A stretch of DNA of 64,000 bases. Origin: Flavobacterium sp. KACC 22763 (GTDB lineage Bacteria; Bacteroidota; Bacteroidia; Flavobacteriales; Flavobacteriaceae). The notes beneath the pieces are model-generated. The model was given only the letters and a program-made list of their open reading frames with translations, was not told where the DNA came from and ran no database searches. Below, one piece after another: positions 33,554 to 42,438 of this stretch. Position 1 is the stretch's first letter, and every line of letters starts with the position of its first letter. The translations under genes were made by a program, and so were the position numbers. The stretch is from contig NZ_CP117879.1 of assembly GCF_028736155.1 (NCBI RefSeq), positions 3,472,001 to 3,536,000 on the forward strand. Reading direction: 5' to 3'.

Positions 33554-35974
33554 ATGAAATTAAAATTCTTTCTGTTTGCGTTATTTGGAATAATCGCAAC
33601 TGCACAAGCCCAGAATACTGGAAATGTTTCTGGAAAAATTACAGAAAAGTCAAACAGCGCGCCGATTTCTTACGCCACTGTTTCGCTTAAAGAAAATGGA
33701 AAAGTAGTTTCTGGAGTAAATACAGATGACAACGGAGACTTTTCATTTAAAAATATTGCCTTAAAAAGTTACACGATCGAAATTCAATATATCGGATTTA
33801 GAAAATATATTGGATCTGTTCTTTTGAGCGAAAACAAAAAATCGGCAACTGTAAATGTAGCTCTTGAGGAAGAAGCTACACAGCTTAAAGGTGTAAATAT
33901 TGTTGCTGAACGTTCTACTATTGAACAAAAAATCGATAGAAAAGTAGTTAATGTTGGTAAAGATTTAACTACAGCTGGAGCTTCAGCATCAGATATTATG
34001 AACAATATTCCTTCTGTGAATGTAGATCAGGACGGAAAACTTTCGCTTCGCGGAAACGATAATGTTCGTGTATTAATTGATGGTCGTCCTACAAACATTG
34101 ATCCTGCTCAGTTATTGAAACAGATTCCGTCTACTTCTATTAAAAAAATTGAGCTGATTACCAATCCAAGTGCAAAATATAATCCGGAAGGAATGTCTGG
34201 AATCATCAATATTGTCTTGCATAAAAATGCTAATACTGGTTTTAATGGAACTTACAGTGGAGGTATTACTTTTGGTAAAACTGCGAAGTATAATCAGTCT
34301 TTAGATTTAAACTATAAAACGGGTAAAGTAAATTTCTTTGGAAATGTGGGACAAAACTTTGGAACATACCAAAATAAAGGTTTCATACAAAGATTTGATC
34401 AAGATATCACTCAAAACATTAATGTATTGAATGATAACGATTCGTACTTATACAAAATCGGAATGGATTATTTAATTGACGATCATAATACTTTATCGAT
34501 CTATACCAACCAAAACAAATCAACTGGTAAAGGTTACGTAGATACTGATATTGATTACAATAATGTAACGGGGTCTGACATTTCAAACATTTTCCAAAAA
34601 TCAAGATATTGGGGACCTGACAGAGTTGGGACATACAATTTGGCATACAAACATATCTTTAAAAAAGAAGGTCACACTTTAGATTTTGAAGCAAACTATA
34701 GCGATAATAAAGAATCACAAAATGCTTCTTTTGATACTAAAACCACTAAAATTGACAATAGTGCTTCAGATGTTGTATACGATGATTTTCTACAAGGCAC
34801 TAGAAAATTAAGCACTGTAAACGTAGATTATGTTAATCCGTTAAACGAAAAAACAACTCTTGAAGCTGGTGCAGAAGCTAGAATTACAAGAACGGCTAAC
34901 GATTATATTACTGGAAATCCTTTATTACCAGTAGCAGACCAAACGTCTCACTATACTTATGACACAGATATTTATTCTGCTTATGTAACATTTGGACAGA
35001 AATTCAAAAAACTAAGCTATCAAGTTGGAGCGCGTTTTGAAAGTTATAAAGTACAAGCAAACTTAAATTACGGGCAAACTAAATTTGATGATGATTATAT
35101 CACTTTGTATCCATCTGCTTATTTAACATACAATATCACTGAGAAAAATACTTTGCAATTAAGCTACAGCCGTCGTGTAGACCGTCCGAGTTTAGAGCAG
35201 ACAAAACCTATTCGTGAATTTGCTACTCCATTAGTAACTTCGATAGGAAACCCAGAATTAAGACCGCAATTTACTAACTCTGTCGAAGTAAATTATACTA
35301 AAACTCTTGAAAAAGGAAGTTTTACAGCGGGTGTTTTTGTGAGAAGCATTAATGATCAAATCAGCAGAATTTTATATCCAGATCCTAACGATCCAAGTGA
35401 GCAAAAGCAAATTATGAGTTATACAAATTTTGATCACAATACTGCTTATGGATTTGAAATGTCATTCAATTATAAAATTACAAAATGGTGGGACATCCAG
35501 CCATCGATTGATTTTTCTAGTATTGATCAATCAGGAGTTATATATGGTTTTATTCCAGAAAAAAATGAAATTGGGCCTAAAAATAAAACAGTTACTGTTG
35601 CTGCATTTAATGGACGTATGAATTCTAACTTTAAAGTAAACAAACGCTTAAGCTTTTTAGCTTTCGGATTCTATAGAGGCGCTACAGATGGACTTCAAAA
35701 CAACAGCCACGAAATGTACAAAATGGATATTGGTACGCGTTATACGTTGCTAGACAACAAAATGAATTTAAGTGTTCGTTTCAATGACGTATTCAACACT
35801 ATGAAATATGCTTTCGATACTGAAAATCCTTATCCTCAAGCAGGTCAGTTTAAATGGGAAAGCCAAACGGTTTACTTTGGTTTGACTTACAACTTTGGAG
35901 GTGGAAAAATCAAAAAATTACAGCGCAAACAAAGAGAGGACAATACTAGCCAAGGCGGGGGCGGAATGTTCTAA
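33554..35974 (+). CDS. Outer-membrane beta-barrel receptor with carboxypeptidase-like N-terminus
   Basis: The 806-residue product has a signal peptide (FFLFALFGIIATAQAQ), a CarboxypepD-regulatory-like domain (GNVSGKITEKSNSAPISYAT to about residue 105), a plug with LRGNDNVRVLIDGRPTNIDP and NPSAKYNPEGMSGIINIVL, and an OMP_b-brl_3-type barrel. It ends SQGGGGMF in place of the usual aromatic barrel terminus. Such proteins are TonB-linked transporters of unknown ligand. It is monocistronic with a strong terminator. Confidence 0.9.
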   Translation: MKLKFFLFALFGIIATAQAQNTGNVSGKITEKSNSAPISYATVSLKENGKVVSGVNTDDNGDFSFKNIALKSYTIEIQYIGFRKYIGSVLLSENKKSATVNVALEEEATQLKGVNIVAERSTIEQKIDRKVVNVGKDLTTAGASASDIMNNIPSVNVDQDGKLSLRGNDNVRVLIDGRPTNIDPAQLLKQIPSTSIKKIELITNPSAKYNPEGMSGIINIVLHKNANTGFNGTYSGGITFGKTAKYNQSLDLNYKTGKVNFFGNVGQNFGTYQNKGFIQRFDQDITQNINVLNDNDSYLYKIGMDYLIDDHNTLSIYTNQNKSTGKGYVDTDIDYNNVTGSDISNIFQKSRYWGPDRVGTYNLAYKHIFKKEGHTLDFEANYSDNKESQNASFDTKTTKIDNSASDVVYDDFLQGTRKLSTVNVDYVNPLNEKTTLEAGAEARITRTANDYITGNPLLPVADQTSHYTYDTDIYSAYVTFGQKFKKLSYQVGARFESYKVQANLNYGQTKFDDDYITLYPSAYLTYNITEKNTLQLSYSRRVDRPSLEQTKPIREFATPLVTSIGNPELRPQFTNSVEVNYTKTLEKGSFTAGVFVRSINDQISRILYPDPNDPSEQKQIMSYTNFDHNTAYGFEMSFNYKITKWWDIQPSIDFSSIDQSGVIYGFIPEKNEIGPKNKTVTVAAFNGRMNSNFKVNKRLSFLAFGFYRGATDGLQNNSHEMYKMDIGTRYTLLDNKMNLSVRFNDVFNTMKYAFDTENPYPQAGQFKWESQTVYFGLTYNFGGGKIKKLQRKQREDNTSQGGGGMF

Positions 35975-36020
35975 TCTTGTCTGAGAAGATTTTAAATAAT
36001 TTTTGAATAATTTCTTGTAG

Positions 36021-36058
36021 AAAAAAAGTCTGGAGCTTGCCAACTCCAGACTTTTTTT
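36021..36058. terminator. Terminator between receptor gene and cutC
   Basis: AAAGTCTGGAG and CTCCAGACTTT are perfect 11-bp arms, with A and T runs on both sides. It can serve the plus-strand receptor gene and the convergent cutC. Confidence 0.92.
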
Positions 36059-36071
36059 GTTTTATACATTA

Positions 36072-36743
36072 TTACAAGAAGTTTCGTAATTCCTTTATTT
36101 CTTCGGGATTTGCAATTTCAGAATTATCGGTGATTGCAGACGAATGATAAAAAGTCAGATCTAATTTTTCTTGCAGTAATTTTATATTCGAAGATCGCAA
36201 ACCACCACCAGGCATAATTTCTATTCTATCGCCGGCTAGTTCTTGAAGTCTTTCTAAAGCAACAATTCCTTCTTCAACATTTACTCCTTGACCAGAAGTC
36301 AGAATTGTTTTGAAACCACAGTCAATAATAGATTCAAGCGATTTTTCTGGATTTTTAACCACGTCAAAAGCACGATGAAAAGTACATGATAGCGGATGCG
36401 CTAGATGTACCAATTCTTTATTCTGCTTTTTATTGACTTTTCCGTTTTCCTTTAAAATTCCAAAAACAAAACCGTCAACACCCAGCTTTTTATAGTGTTT
36501 AATATCTTGCTTCATTTCGGTAAGCTCTTCATCCGAATAAACAAAATCGCCACCTCGAGGTCTTATAATAACATGCATTTTTATATTTAAACTTTCACGG
36601 ACTTTTACCACTAAAATTGAGTTTGGCGTTGTTCCTCCCAGTTTCATGTTTTCACATAGTTCAATTCTGTCCGCACCATTTGCTTGAGCAATTAATGCCG
36701 ATTCATAATTAAAACAAGCTATTTCTAGTTGATTTTTTTTCAT
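36072..36743 (-). CDS. cutC: CutC-family protein (copper homeostasis family)
   Basis: This 223-residue TIM-barrel protein has the N-terminal CutC pattern LEIACFNYESALIAQANGAD and RIELCENMKLGGTTPN, then IRPRGGDFVYSDEE, FHRAFDV and MPGGGLRSSNI. The family was named from E. coli copper sensitivity, but later work attributes that effect to other causes, so the biochemical function should be regarded as unsettled. The gene is single. The region upstream carries 72-bp palindromic repeats. Confidence 0.92.
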   Translation of the reverse strand: MKKNQLEIACFNYESALIAQANGADRIELCENMKLGGTTPNSILVVKVRESLNIKMHVIIRPRGGDFVYSDEELTEMKQDIKHYKKLGVDGFVFGILKENGKVNKKQNKELVHLAHPLSCTFHRAFDVVKNPEKSLESIIDCGFKTILTSGQGVNVEEGIVALERLQELAGDRIEIMPGGGLRSSNIKLLQEKLDLTFYHSSAITDNSEIANPEEIKELRNFL

Positions 36744-36810
36744 TTTGATTTTATTAAAAGGGCTTTCGTTTCACTCAGCCTTACAAACTTCAAAACAATT
36801 ATGTTCAATC

Positions 36811-36882
36811 TTTGTCTCCCTGAGCGGAGTCGAAGGGCGCTCCTGTTGGAACGTGAGCTTCGACTCCGCTCAGCCTGACAAA
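36811..36882. repeat. 72-bp palindromic element, copy 1
   Basis: Arms CTGAGCGGAGTCGAAG (36820-36835) and CTTCGACTCCGCTCAG (36858-36873) are perfectly complementary over 16 bp. A 22-base loop contains GGGCGCTCC. The outer TTTGTC and GACAAA extend the stem imperfectly. It lies just downstream of the GIY-YIG gene. A copy with three differences is at 37381-37452. Confidence 0.9.
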
Positions 36883-36924
36883 TAGCTTGTGTTCTACTGA
36901 GCAAAATCGACTGCTAATTTACTA

Positions 36925-37248
36925 CTAAACATCCTTTTTATTAAAATTTTCATGAGTTGTTTTATTCAAACATTGAGAAAGTTTTTTCAAATCCTCCCAT
37001 TTATCTTTTATTATAGCTTCTTTCTTTTTTCTACTCCAGCCTTTTACTTGTTTTTCAAATGCTATTGCTTGGATAACGTCATTAAACTCTGTGCAAAACA
37101 CTAACTCTAAAGGTCGTTTATTAAAAGTATAGCTTTCTTTATTTAACCCATAATCATGCTCATTTAATCTTCTATTTATATCATTTGTCATTCCTGTGTA
37201 ATAACTTCCATCAGAGCATTTCAATATGTAAACGTAATATCTTTTCAT
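36925..37248 (-). CDS. GIY-YIG nuclease-domain protein (UPF0213/URI type)
   Basis: This 107-residue single-domain protein has YYVYILKCSDGSYYTGMTND, the GIY-YIG motif and catalytic Tyr/Arg region. RRLNEHDYG supplies the conserved Arg and His, and QAIAFEKQVKGWSRKKKEA carries the metal-binding Glu. Such one-domain proteins are widespread; their function is largely unknown, though the fold is that of an endonuclease. The gene is bracketed by near-identical 72-bp palindromes, suggesting a mobile or co-maintained cassette. The C-terminal tail NKTTHENFNKKDV is unremarkable. Confidence 0.9.
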   Translation of the reverse strand: MKRYYVYILKCSDGSYYTGMTNDINRRLNEHDYGLNKESYTFNKRPLELVFCTEFNDVIQAIAFEKQVKGWSRKKKEAIIKDKWEDLKKLSQCLNKTTHENFNKKDV

Positions 37249-37300
37249 AATTTCTATTTTGCAAATAAAAGTAAGAAATTTAATTCAAAAATATTAAATG

Positions 37301-37352
37301 GAAGAGCGTGCCAATTGGAACGGGGCTTCGACTTCGCTCAGCCTGACAAATA
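37301..37352. repeat. Partial copy of the 72-bp palindromic element
   Basis: CTTCGACTTCGCTCAGCCTG and the preceding loop (GCC-ATTGGAACG) match the right half of the full copies, but the left arm is missing, so the palindrome is broken. Confidence 0.8.
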
Positions 37353-37380
37353 GAAATCAATCACATGTTATCGTCAAAGA

Positions 37381-37452
37381 TTTGTCTCCCTGAGCGGAGT
37401 CGAAGGGCGCTCCTATTGAAACGTGGGCTTCGACTCCGCTCAGCCTGACAAA
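37381..37452. repeat. 72-bp palindromic element, copy 2
   Basis: Same sequence and orientation as copy 1 (36811-36882) apart from three substitutions in the loop. It lies upstream of the GIY-YIG gene and downstream of the FabH-type gene. Confidence 0.9.
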
Positions 37453-37520
37453 TCTGTATAAAAAAACCTGCTCCAAATATAGAAGCAGGTTTTAAAAAAA
37501 TATAATGTAAGATGATTATT

Positions 37521-38528
37521 TTACCATTTAATGATAGCACTTGCCCAAGTGAATCCGCTTCCAAAGGCTGCTAAAACAACAGTATCTCCAGATTTGATTT
37601 TTCCTTGTTCCCAAGCTTCTGTCAAAGCAATCGGAATAGACGCTGCTGTTGTATTTCCGTATTTCTGAATATTATTATGAACTTGATCGTCTGTTAATTT
37701 AAATTTATTTTGAATGAATTGCGAAATTCTCAAATTTGCCTGATGCGGAATTAACATGTCGATATCTGAAACCTGCAATCCATTTGCTTCTAATCCTTCA
37801 TTGATTACTTCTGCAAAACGAACTACAGCATTTTTAAATACAAACTGTCCATTCATATAAGGATAATAACTTTCGTCGTTTGGATCATTGTCAGCAATAA
37901 TATCTGTTACCCAGCGTGCTCCCATTCCTGGCGCTTGCAGTGCCAATTCTTCAGCATGTTCTCCTTCAGAGTGTAAATGAGTGGACAAGATTCCTTTTGT
38001 TAAATCTTCCTCACGGCTTAAAACTGCTGCTCCTGCTCCATCTCCAAAAATTACTGAAACTCCACGTCCGCGTGTTGTCATGTCTAATCCTGTAGAGTGA
38101 ACTTCAGAACCAATTACCAAAATGTTTTTGTACATTCCTGTTTTAATGTATTGGTCTGCCACAGAAATTGCGTAAACGAAACCAGAACATTGATTTCTAA
38201 CATCTAATGCTCCAACTGTTCTTAAACCCAAATCTCTTTGAACCAAAACTCCAGGTCCTGGAAAATAATAATCTGGACTTAATGTAGCAAAAACTACAAA
38301 ATCAATATCTTCTTTGGCAACACCAGAACGTTCTATTGCAATTTTAGCTGCTTTTACTCCCATTGAAGTCGTAGTGTCTTCTCCACGAATGATGTGTCTT
38401 CTTTCTTGAATTCCAGTTCTTTCCTGAATCCATTCATCATTGGTATCCATTATCTTAGACAAATCATCGTTAGTTACGACATTGGAAGGAACATAATATC
38501 CTAAACCAGCTATTTTTGAATGATACAT
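37521..38528 (-). CDS. fabH: 3-oxoacyl-ACP synthase III (FabH family)
   Basis: This 335-residue protein has the KAS III triad: Cys114 in VRNQCSGFVYA, His in LIPHQANLRI and Asn in YGNTTAASIP. ERTGIQERRHI and GDGAGAAVLSR are also family signatures. FabH condenses acetyl- or branched acyl-CoA with malonyl-ACP to start fatty-acid synthesis. The sequence begins YHSKIAGLGYYVPSNVVTND, the form I associate with a second FabH-like paralogue in flavobacteria, so its role in primary fatty-acid initiation is not certain. A minus-strand TAAATTTG box (38561-38568) lies 32 bases upstream. Confidence 0.9.
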   Translation of the reverse strand: MYHSKIAGLGYYVPSNVVTNDDLSKIMDTNDEWIQERTGIQERRHIIRGEDTTTSMGVKAAKIAIERSGVAKEDIDFVVFATLSPDYYFPGPGVLVQRDLGLRTVGALDVRNQCSGFVYAISVADQYIKTGMYKNILVIGSEVHSTGLDMTTRGRGVSVIFGDGAGAAVLSREEDLTKGILSTHLHSEGEHAEELALQAPGMGARWVTDIIADNDPNDESYYPYMNGQFVFKNAVVRFAEVINEGLEANGLQVSDIDMLIPHQANLRISQFIQNKFKLTDDQVHNNIQKYGNTTAASIPIALTEAWEQGKIKSGDTVVLAAFGSGFTWASAIIKW

Positions 38529-38560
38529 AATCTATTATTATTTATTAAAAAATTGGATTG

Positions 38561-38568
38561 CAAATTTA
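38561..38568 (-). promoter_or_regulatory. Candidate -7 box for the FabH-type gene
   Basis: On the minus strand this is TAAATTTG (TAnnTTTG); a TTTTG lies about 24 bases upstream, slightly beyond the usual spacing. Confidence 0.45.
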
Positions 38569-38789
38569 CGCATACTTTAAAATATACGTACACAAAATAC
38601 TTTTTTTTTCGTTATTAGCAATTTAATATATTTTAATTCTAAGGTGACTTATCATCATTTACTTCTTGAAAAGGCAATATTAAGACACAAACATTGAAAA
38701 AAATTAAAAATCAGACCTAAGATGTAACAACATAAAAGTATTTTAGACAAACATTTTGAATACTATTATAAACACCAAAAATTTAAACT

Positions 38790-41201
38790 ATGAAATTAAA
38801 GGTCACGCTGTTTTTATTTTTAAATATAAGTTTTTTCTCTTTTGCCCAAGAAAATCTAACTTATCAAAAACCTTCTAAATCCATTTTGGATTTGGCAGAT
38901 TACCAAAGAGCACCTTCTGTGTCTATGGACACGAAAAAAGAAAACATGCTCTTAATGTATCGCAATACCTATAAAACACTCGATGATCTGAATCAAGATG
39001 AAGTTCGTTTGGCAGGTTTAAGAATTAATCCCATAACTAATATTTCAAGCACTGCAACTTACCTAAACAATCTAAAACTAAGAAAAATAAGTGGTAAGGA
39101 AGAAATTCAGGTTAAAGGCCTTCCTGAAAATCCAAAAATAACAAACATTCTCTGGTCGCCAAACGACAAAAAAATCTTATTCTCTAATACTACAAATTCG
39201 GGTGTTGAACTTTGGGTTTTGGATGTGGCAACAGCACAGGCTGAAAAACTTACAGAAGCTAGAGTAAATGCAAATCTTGGAAATCCGTTTAGCTGGTTTT
39301 TGGACAGTGAAACTATCTTAGTAAAAATGCTTCCTAAAAATAGACAGCCACTCTTAGATTCTAAAAAAGATCTGCCTACCGGGCCAATTATTTCGAATAC
39401 ATCGGGAGAGAAATCTCAAAACAGAACTTATCCTGATATGCTCAAAAACAAAAACGACGAAGCTAATTTTGAAAACTGTATAACTTCTGAATTGTACAAA
39501 GTAAAACTAAATGGCAATGCTGCTTTGTATAAAGAAGCTGCTATGTATTTTGGAGAAAGAATTTCGCCAGACGGCAATTACATTATGCTGACTACCATTC
39601 AAAAACCATTTTCTTATGTAGTTCCTTTGTATAGATTTCCTTCTAAAACTATTATTTATGATTTAACTGGAAGGGAAATTAAAGTGGTAAACGAGGTTCC
39701 TTTAAACGAAATTATGCCAAAAGGTTTTATGGCTGTTCGAAAAGGAAAAAGAGAAATGGCGTGGAGAAACGACAAACCTGCAACTTTATCTTATGTTGTG
39801 GCTTTAGATGAAGGAGACCCAGCAAATAAAGTTGATTTTAGAGATGAAGTTTTTCTTTGGGATGCACCTTTTGACAAAGAAGCTTCTTCATTGGCAAAAA
39901 CACCACAGCGTTTCAGCGATATTACTTGGGGGAACGACAATTTAGCGGTTCTTTCAGAAGAATGGTACGACACGAGAAATACTAGAACTTTTTTAATAAA
40001 TCCATCAAATCCAAGTGAGCAGCCAAAATTGATTACCGATAGAAATTCTCAAGATGTTTATTCAGATCCTGGAGTTTTTGAAACAAGAAAAAATGCCTAT
40101 AATAAATATGTTTTAGCTATCGAAAAAAACAACTTGTACAGAATTGGCGAAGGTTACACCAAAGATGGACAATTTCCTTTTGTTGACGAATTCAATCTGG
40201 AAACTTTAAAATCAAAGCGTATTTATACTTCTCCATACAAAGATAAAAAAGAGGATATTTTAGAAATTGAAGATTTTAAGTCTGGCAAAGTCTTAGTTCA
40301 AATTCAGTCAAAAAGTGAATATCCGAATTATTTTTTCAGAAATATTAAAAAACAAAATAGCTTAACACAAGTTACTGATTTCAAAAATCCGTTTGAAAGC
40401 ATTAAAAACGTAAGCAAAGAAGTTATTAAGTACAAACGTAAAGACGGATTAGAACTTTCAGGAACTTTATACCTTCCTGCCGGTTACGATAAAACTAAAA
40501 AAGAAAAATTGCCTTTATTAATCTGGGCTTATCCAGCCGAATATAAAGATAGAAACAGCGCTTCGCAATCGACTCAAAATTCTAACGAATTTACATTTCC
40601 TTACTACGGATCATTTGTATATTGGGTTACAAAAGGATATGTTGTTTTAGACGATGCCGCTTTTCCAATTATTGGTGAAGGAACTACAGAACCAAACGAC
40701 AACTTTATTTCGCAATTAGTCGATAATGCTGCCGCTGCGATTGATGCTGTCGATGCTTTAGGATATATTAACCGCAAAAAAGTTGCTGTTGGCGGACACT
40801 CTTACGGAGCATTTATGACGGCAAATTTATTGACACATTCTGATCTTTTTGCCTGCGGAATAGCAAGAAGCGGCGCTTACAATAGGACTTTAACCCCATT
40901 CGGATTCCAATCTGAACAGAGAAATTACTGGGAAGCTCCCGAAGTTTACAATACCATGTCTCCATTTATGAATGCCGAAAAAATGAAAACGCCAATTTTA
41001 TTAGTTCATGGAGAAGCAGATAATAATCCAGGTACATTTACTTTGCAGACAGAACGTTACTTTCAAGCATTAAAAGGTTTGGGAGCGCCTGCAAGAATGG
41101 TTATTCTTCCAAAAGAATCTCATAGTTATGTGGCTAAAGAAAACATTCTACACTTATTATGGGAACAAGATCAGTTTTTAGAAAAATATCTGAAAAACTA
41201 A
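38790..41201 (+). CDS. S9-family (prolyl oligopeptidase type) serine peptidase, secreted
   Basis: The 803-residue product has a signal peptide (TLFLFLNISFFSFAQ), a long beta-propeller region (about 30-530, with repeated WSPNDKKILF-like blades) and a C-terminal alpha/beta-hydrolase domain. The nucleophile is Ser671 in GGHSYGAFM; the acid lies in HGEADNNPGTF and the histidine in PKESHSYV. Such enzymes cleave peptides in the periplasm or at the cell surface. The propeller and active-site context resemble the plant and bacterial glutamyl-endopeptidase-like S9 subgroup, but specificity is not established. It is monocistronic. Confidence 0.92.
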   Translation: MKLKVTLFLFLNISFFSFAQENLTYQKPSKSILDLADYQRAPSVSMDTKKENMLLMYRNTYKTLDDLNQDEVRLAGLRINPITNISSTATYLNNLKLRKISGKEEIQVKGLPENPKITNILWSPNDKKILFSNTTNSGVELWVLDVATAQAEKLTEARVNANLGNPFSWFLDSETILVKMLPKNRQPLLDSKKDLPTGPIISNTSGEKSQNRTYPDMLKNKNDEANFENCITSELYKVKLNGNAALYKEAAMYFGERISPDGNYIMLTTIQKPFSYVVPLYRFPSKTIIYDLTGREIKVVNEVPLNEIMPKGFMAVRKGKREMAWRNDKPATLSYVVALDEGDPANKVDFRDEVFLWDAPFDKEASSLAKTPQRFSDITWGNDNLAVLSEEWYDTRNTRTFLINPSNPSEQPKLITDRNSQDVYSDPGVFETRKNAYNKYVLAIEKNNLYRIGEGYTKDGQFPFVDEFNLETLKSKRIYTSPYKDKKEDILEIEDFKSGKVLVQIQSKSEYPNYFFRNIKKQNSLTQVTDFKNPFESIKNVSKEVIKYKRKDGLELSGTLYLPAGYDKTKKEKLPLLIWAYPAEYKDRNSASQSTQNSNEFTFPYYGSFVYWVTKGYVVLDDAAFPIIGEGTTEPNDNFISQLVDNAAAAIDAVDALGYINRKKVAVGGHSYGAFMTANLLTHSDLFACGIARSGAYNRTLTPFGFQSEQRNYWEAPEVYNTMSPFMNAEKMKTPILLVHGEADNNPGTFTLQTERYFQALKGLGAPARMVILPKESHSYVAKENILHLLWEQDQFLEKYLKN

Positions 41202-41223
41202 ATCACAATTTGATTCCAAAAGT

Positions 41224-41254
41224 AAACCCGACAGTTTTGAAACCTGTCGGGTTT
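41224..41254. terminator. Bidirectional terminator
   Basis: AAACCCGACAG and CTGTCGGGTTT are perfect 11-bp arms with a 9-base loop between the convergent S9 peptidase and ABC ATPase genes. Confidence 0.9.
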
Positions 41255-41306
41255 ATTATTTTAACAATTAGAAATTATCTAATTTTCTAATTGACACATT
41301 CTCTAA

Positions 41307-42257
41307 TTATAAATAATTTAATGCTAAAAACACTTCTTGCTCAAGCGGTAAATCTATTTCGCTTTCAAAGAAAATCAATTGTCTTTTATAAACCGTTTCA
41401 ATCAAATAATGGCCTCCTCTAAAATAAGTTCTTCTAATCTTTACCATTAGTTTTGATTCTGAAACCATTTTAAACTGATGTGGATAAACTAATGTTTTAT
41501 GAGTTTCGTCTTCGTACGATAATAATAAATGAGTTGGAATTTCATTTACTTCTCCAAACAAAGAAGCGACATATTTAATTTGCGGATCTTCATATATTTT
41601 TGAAGGATCATCTTTTACTAAGACTTCTCCGTTTCGCATCACGATTGCCTGATCTGCAAAAGACAAAGCATCAGTACTGTCATGCGTTGCAATAATACAG
41701 GTAATTCCTTTTTGCTTTAGGTAACGAAATAAATTACGTCGCAATGCATTTTTTCTAAAAGCATCAATCTGACTAAATGGCTCATCTAGCAAAATCACTT
41801 CTGGTTCTAAAGCCAAAACTCTTACCAAAGCAACTCTCTGTTGTTGTCCACCACTTAAGAATTTGGTCTTTACATTAGAAAACTGATCCATTTCTACCAT
41901 CTCCAATAATTCCTGAACACGAAGTTTTTTCATGTTTGCAAAACCATTTGATAGAAACTTACCTACGTTTTCTGCTACAGTTTCATAAGGAGATAAATCA
42001 AAATCTTGGGCTAGATATTTCATGTAAGGCATTCCTGGAATCAAATTAAACTTTGGTCCCAAAACTGGTTTATCTTCATAAAAAATCTTTCCCTCGTCCA
42101 GATCGTAAAGTCCATATATAAGCTTGAGCAGCGTACTTTTTCCGCAGCCACTCTCGCCAATAATGGCAATGTTCTGGCCTTTTTCAATAGAAAAAGAAAT
42201 GTTTTTTATAACGGGGCTTTCGGTGTACGAAAAAGATATATTTTGTATGTCGAGCAT
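41307..42257 (-). CDS. ABC transporter ATP-binding protein (no permease adjacent)
   Basis: This 316-residue ATPase has Walker A GESGCGKST (about 34-42), a Q-loop in YLAQDFDLSP, the signature LSGGQQQRVAL, Walker B VILLDEPFSQID and the H-loop ATHDSTDA. The extra C-terminal part (about 235-316) resembles the TOBE-like regulatory extension of PotA/FbpC/CysA-type importers. No permease or binding-protein gene lies next to it, so substrate and direction are unknown. A good minus-strand promoter (42277-42309) precedes it. Confidence 0.88.
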   Translation of the reverse strand: MLDIQNISFSYTESPVIKNISFSIEKGQNIAIIGESGCGKSTLLKLIYGLYDLDEGKIFYEDKPVLGPKFNLIPGMPYMKYLAQDFDLSPYETVAENVGKFLSNGFANMKKLRVQELLEMVEMDQFSNVKTKFLSGGQQQRVALVRVLALEPEVILLDEPFSQIDAFRKNALRRNLFRYLKQKGITCIIATHDSTDALSFADQAIVMRNGEVLVKDDPSKIYEDPQIKYVASLFGEVNEIPTHLLLSYEDETHKTLVYPHQFKMVSESKLMVKIRRTYFRGGHYLIETVYKRQLIFFESEIDLPLEQEVFLALNYL

Positions 42258-42276
42258 GAGTTGTAATATGAGACGT

Positions 42277-42309
42277 CAAATTTACAATGTTTAATTTCTA
42301 AAGTCAAAA
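42277..42309 (-). promoter_or_regulatory. Promoter of the ABC ATPase gene
   Basis: On the minus strand a T-run ending in G (42305), a 20-base spacer and TAAATTTG (42277-42284) fit the consensus. The -33 segment coincides with the start of the 26-bp direct repeat at 42305-42330. Confidence 0.55.
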
Positions 42310-42330
42310 AAAAGCTGCTTCAATTATGAA
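42305..42330. repeat. 26-bp direct repeat, left copy
   Basis: An A-run followed by GCTGCTTCAATTATGAA. It matches the copy at 43297-43322 at 25 of 26 positions. Here the 3' hairpin arm is absent (ACTCTTCTT follows), so this copy cannot act as a terminator. Confidence 0.85.
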
Positions 42331-42438
42331 ACTCTTCTTAAGTAAGTTTATTGTCAGAAAAATTATTTAAAAATTAACATCATAATTTTATCTGTAATCT
42401 TTTTTTTACTTTATTTGTTTGAAATTTATAATTAATTT

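Noticed and set aside
37361..37564. 67-residue minus-strand frame over the 72-bp palindrome
   Set aside because: It runs through the repeat element and the end of the FabH-type gene in another frame; the product is arginine-rich repeat translation.
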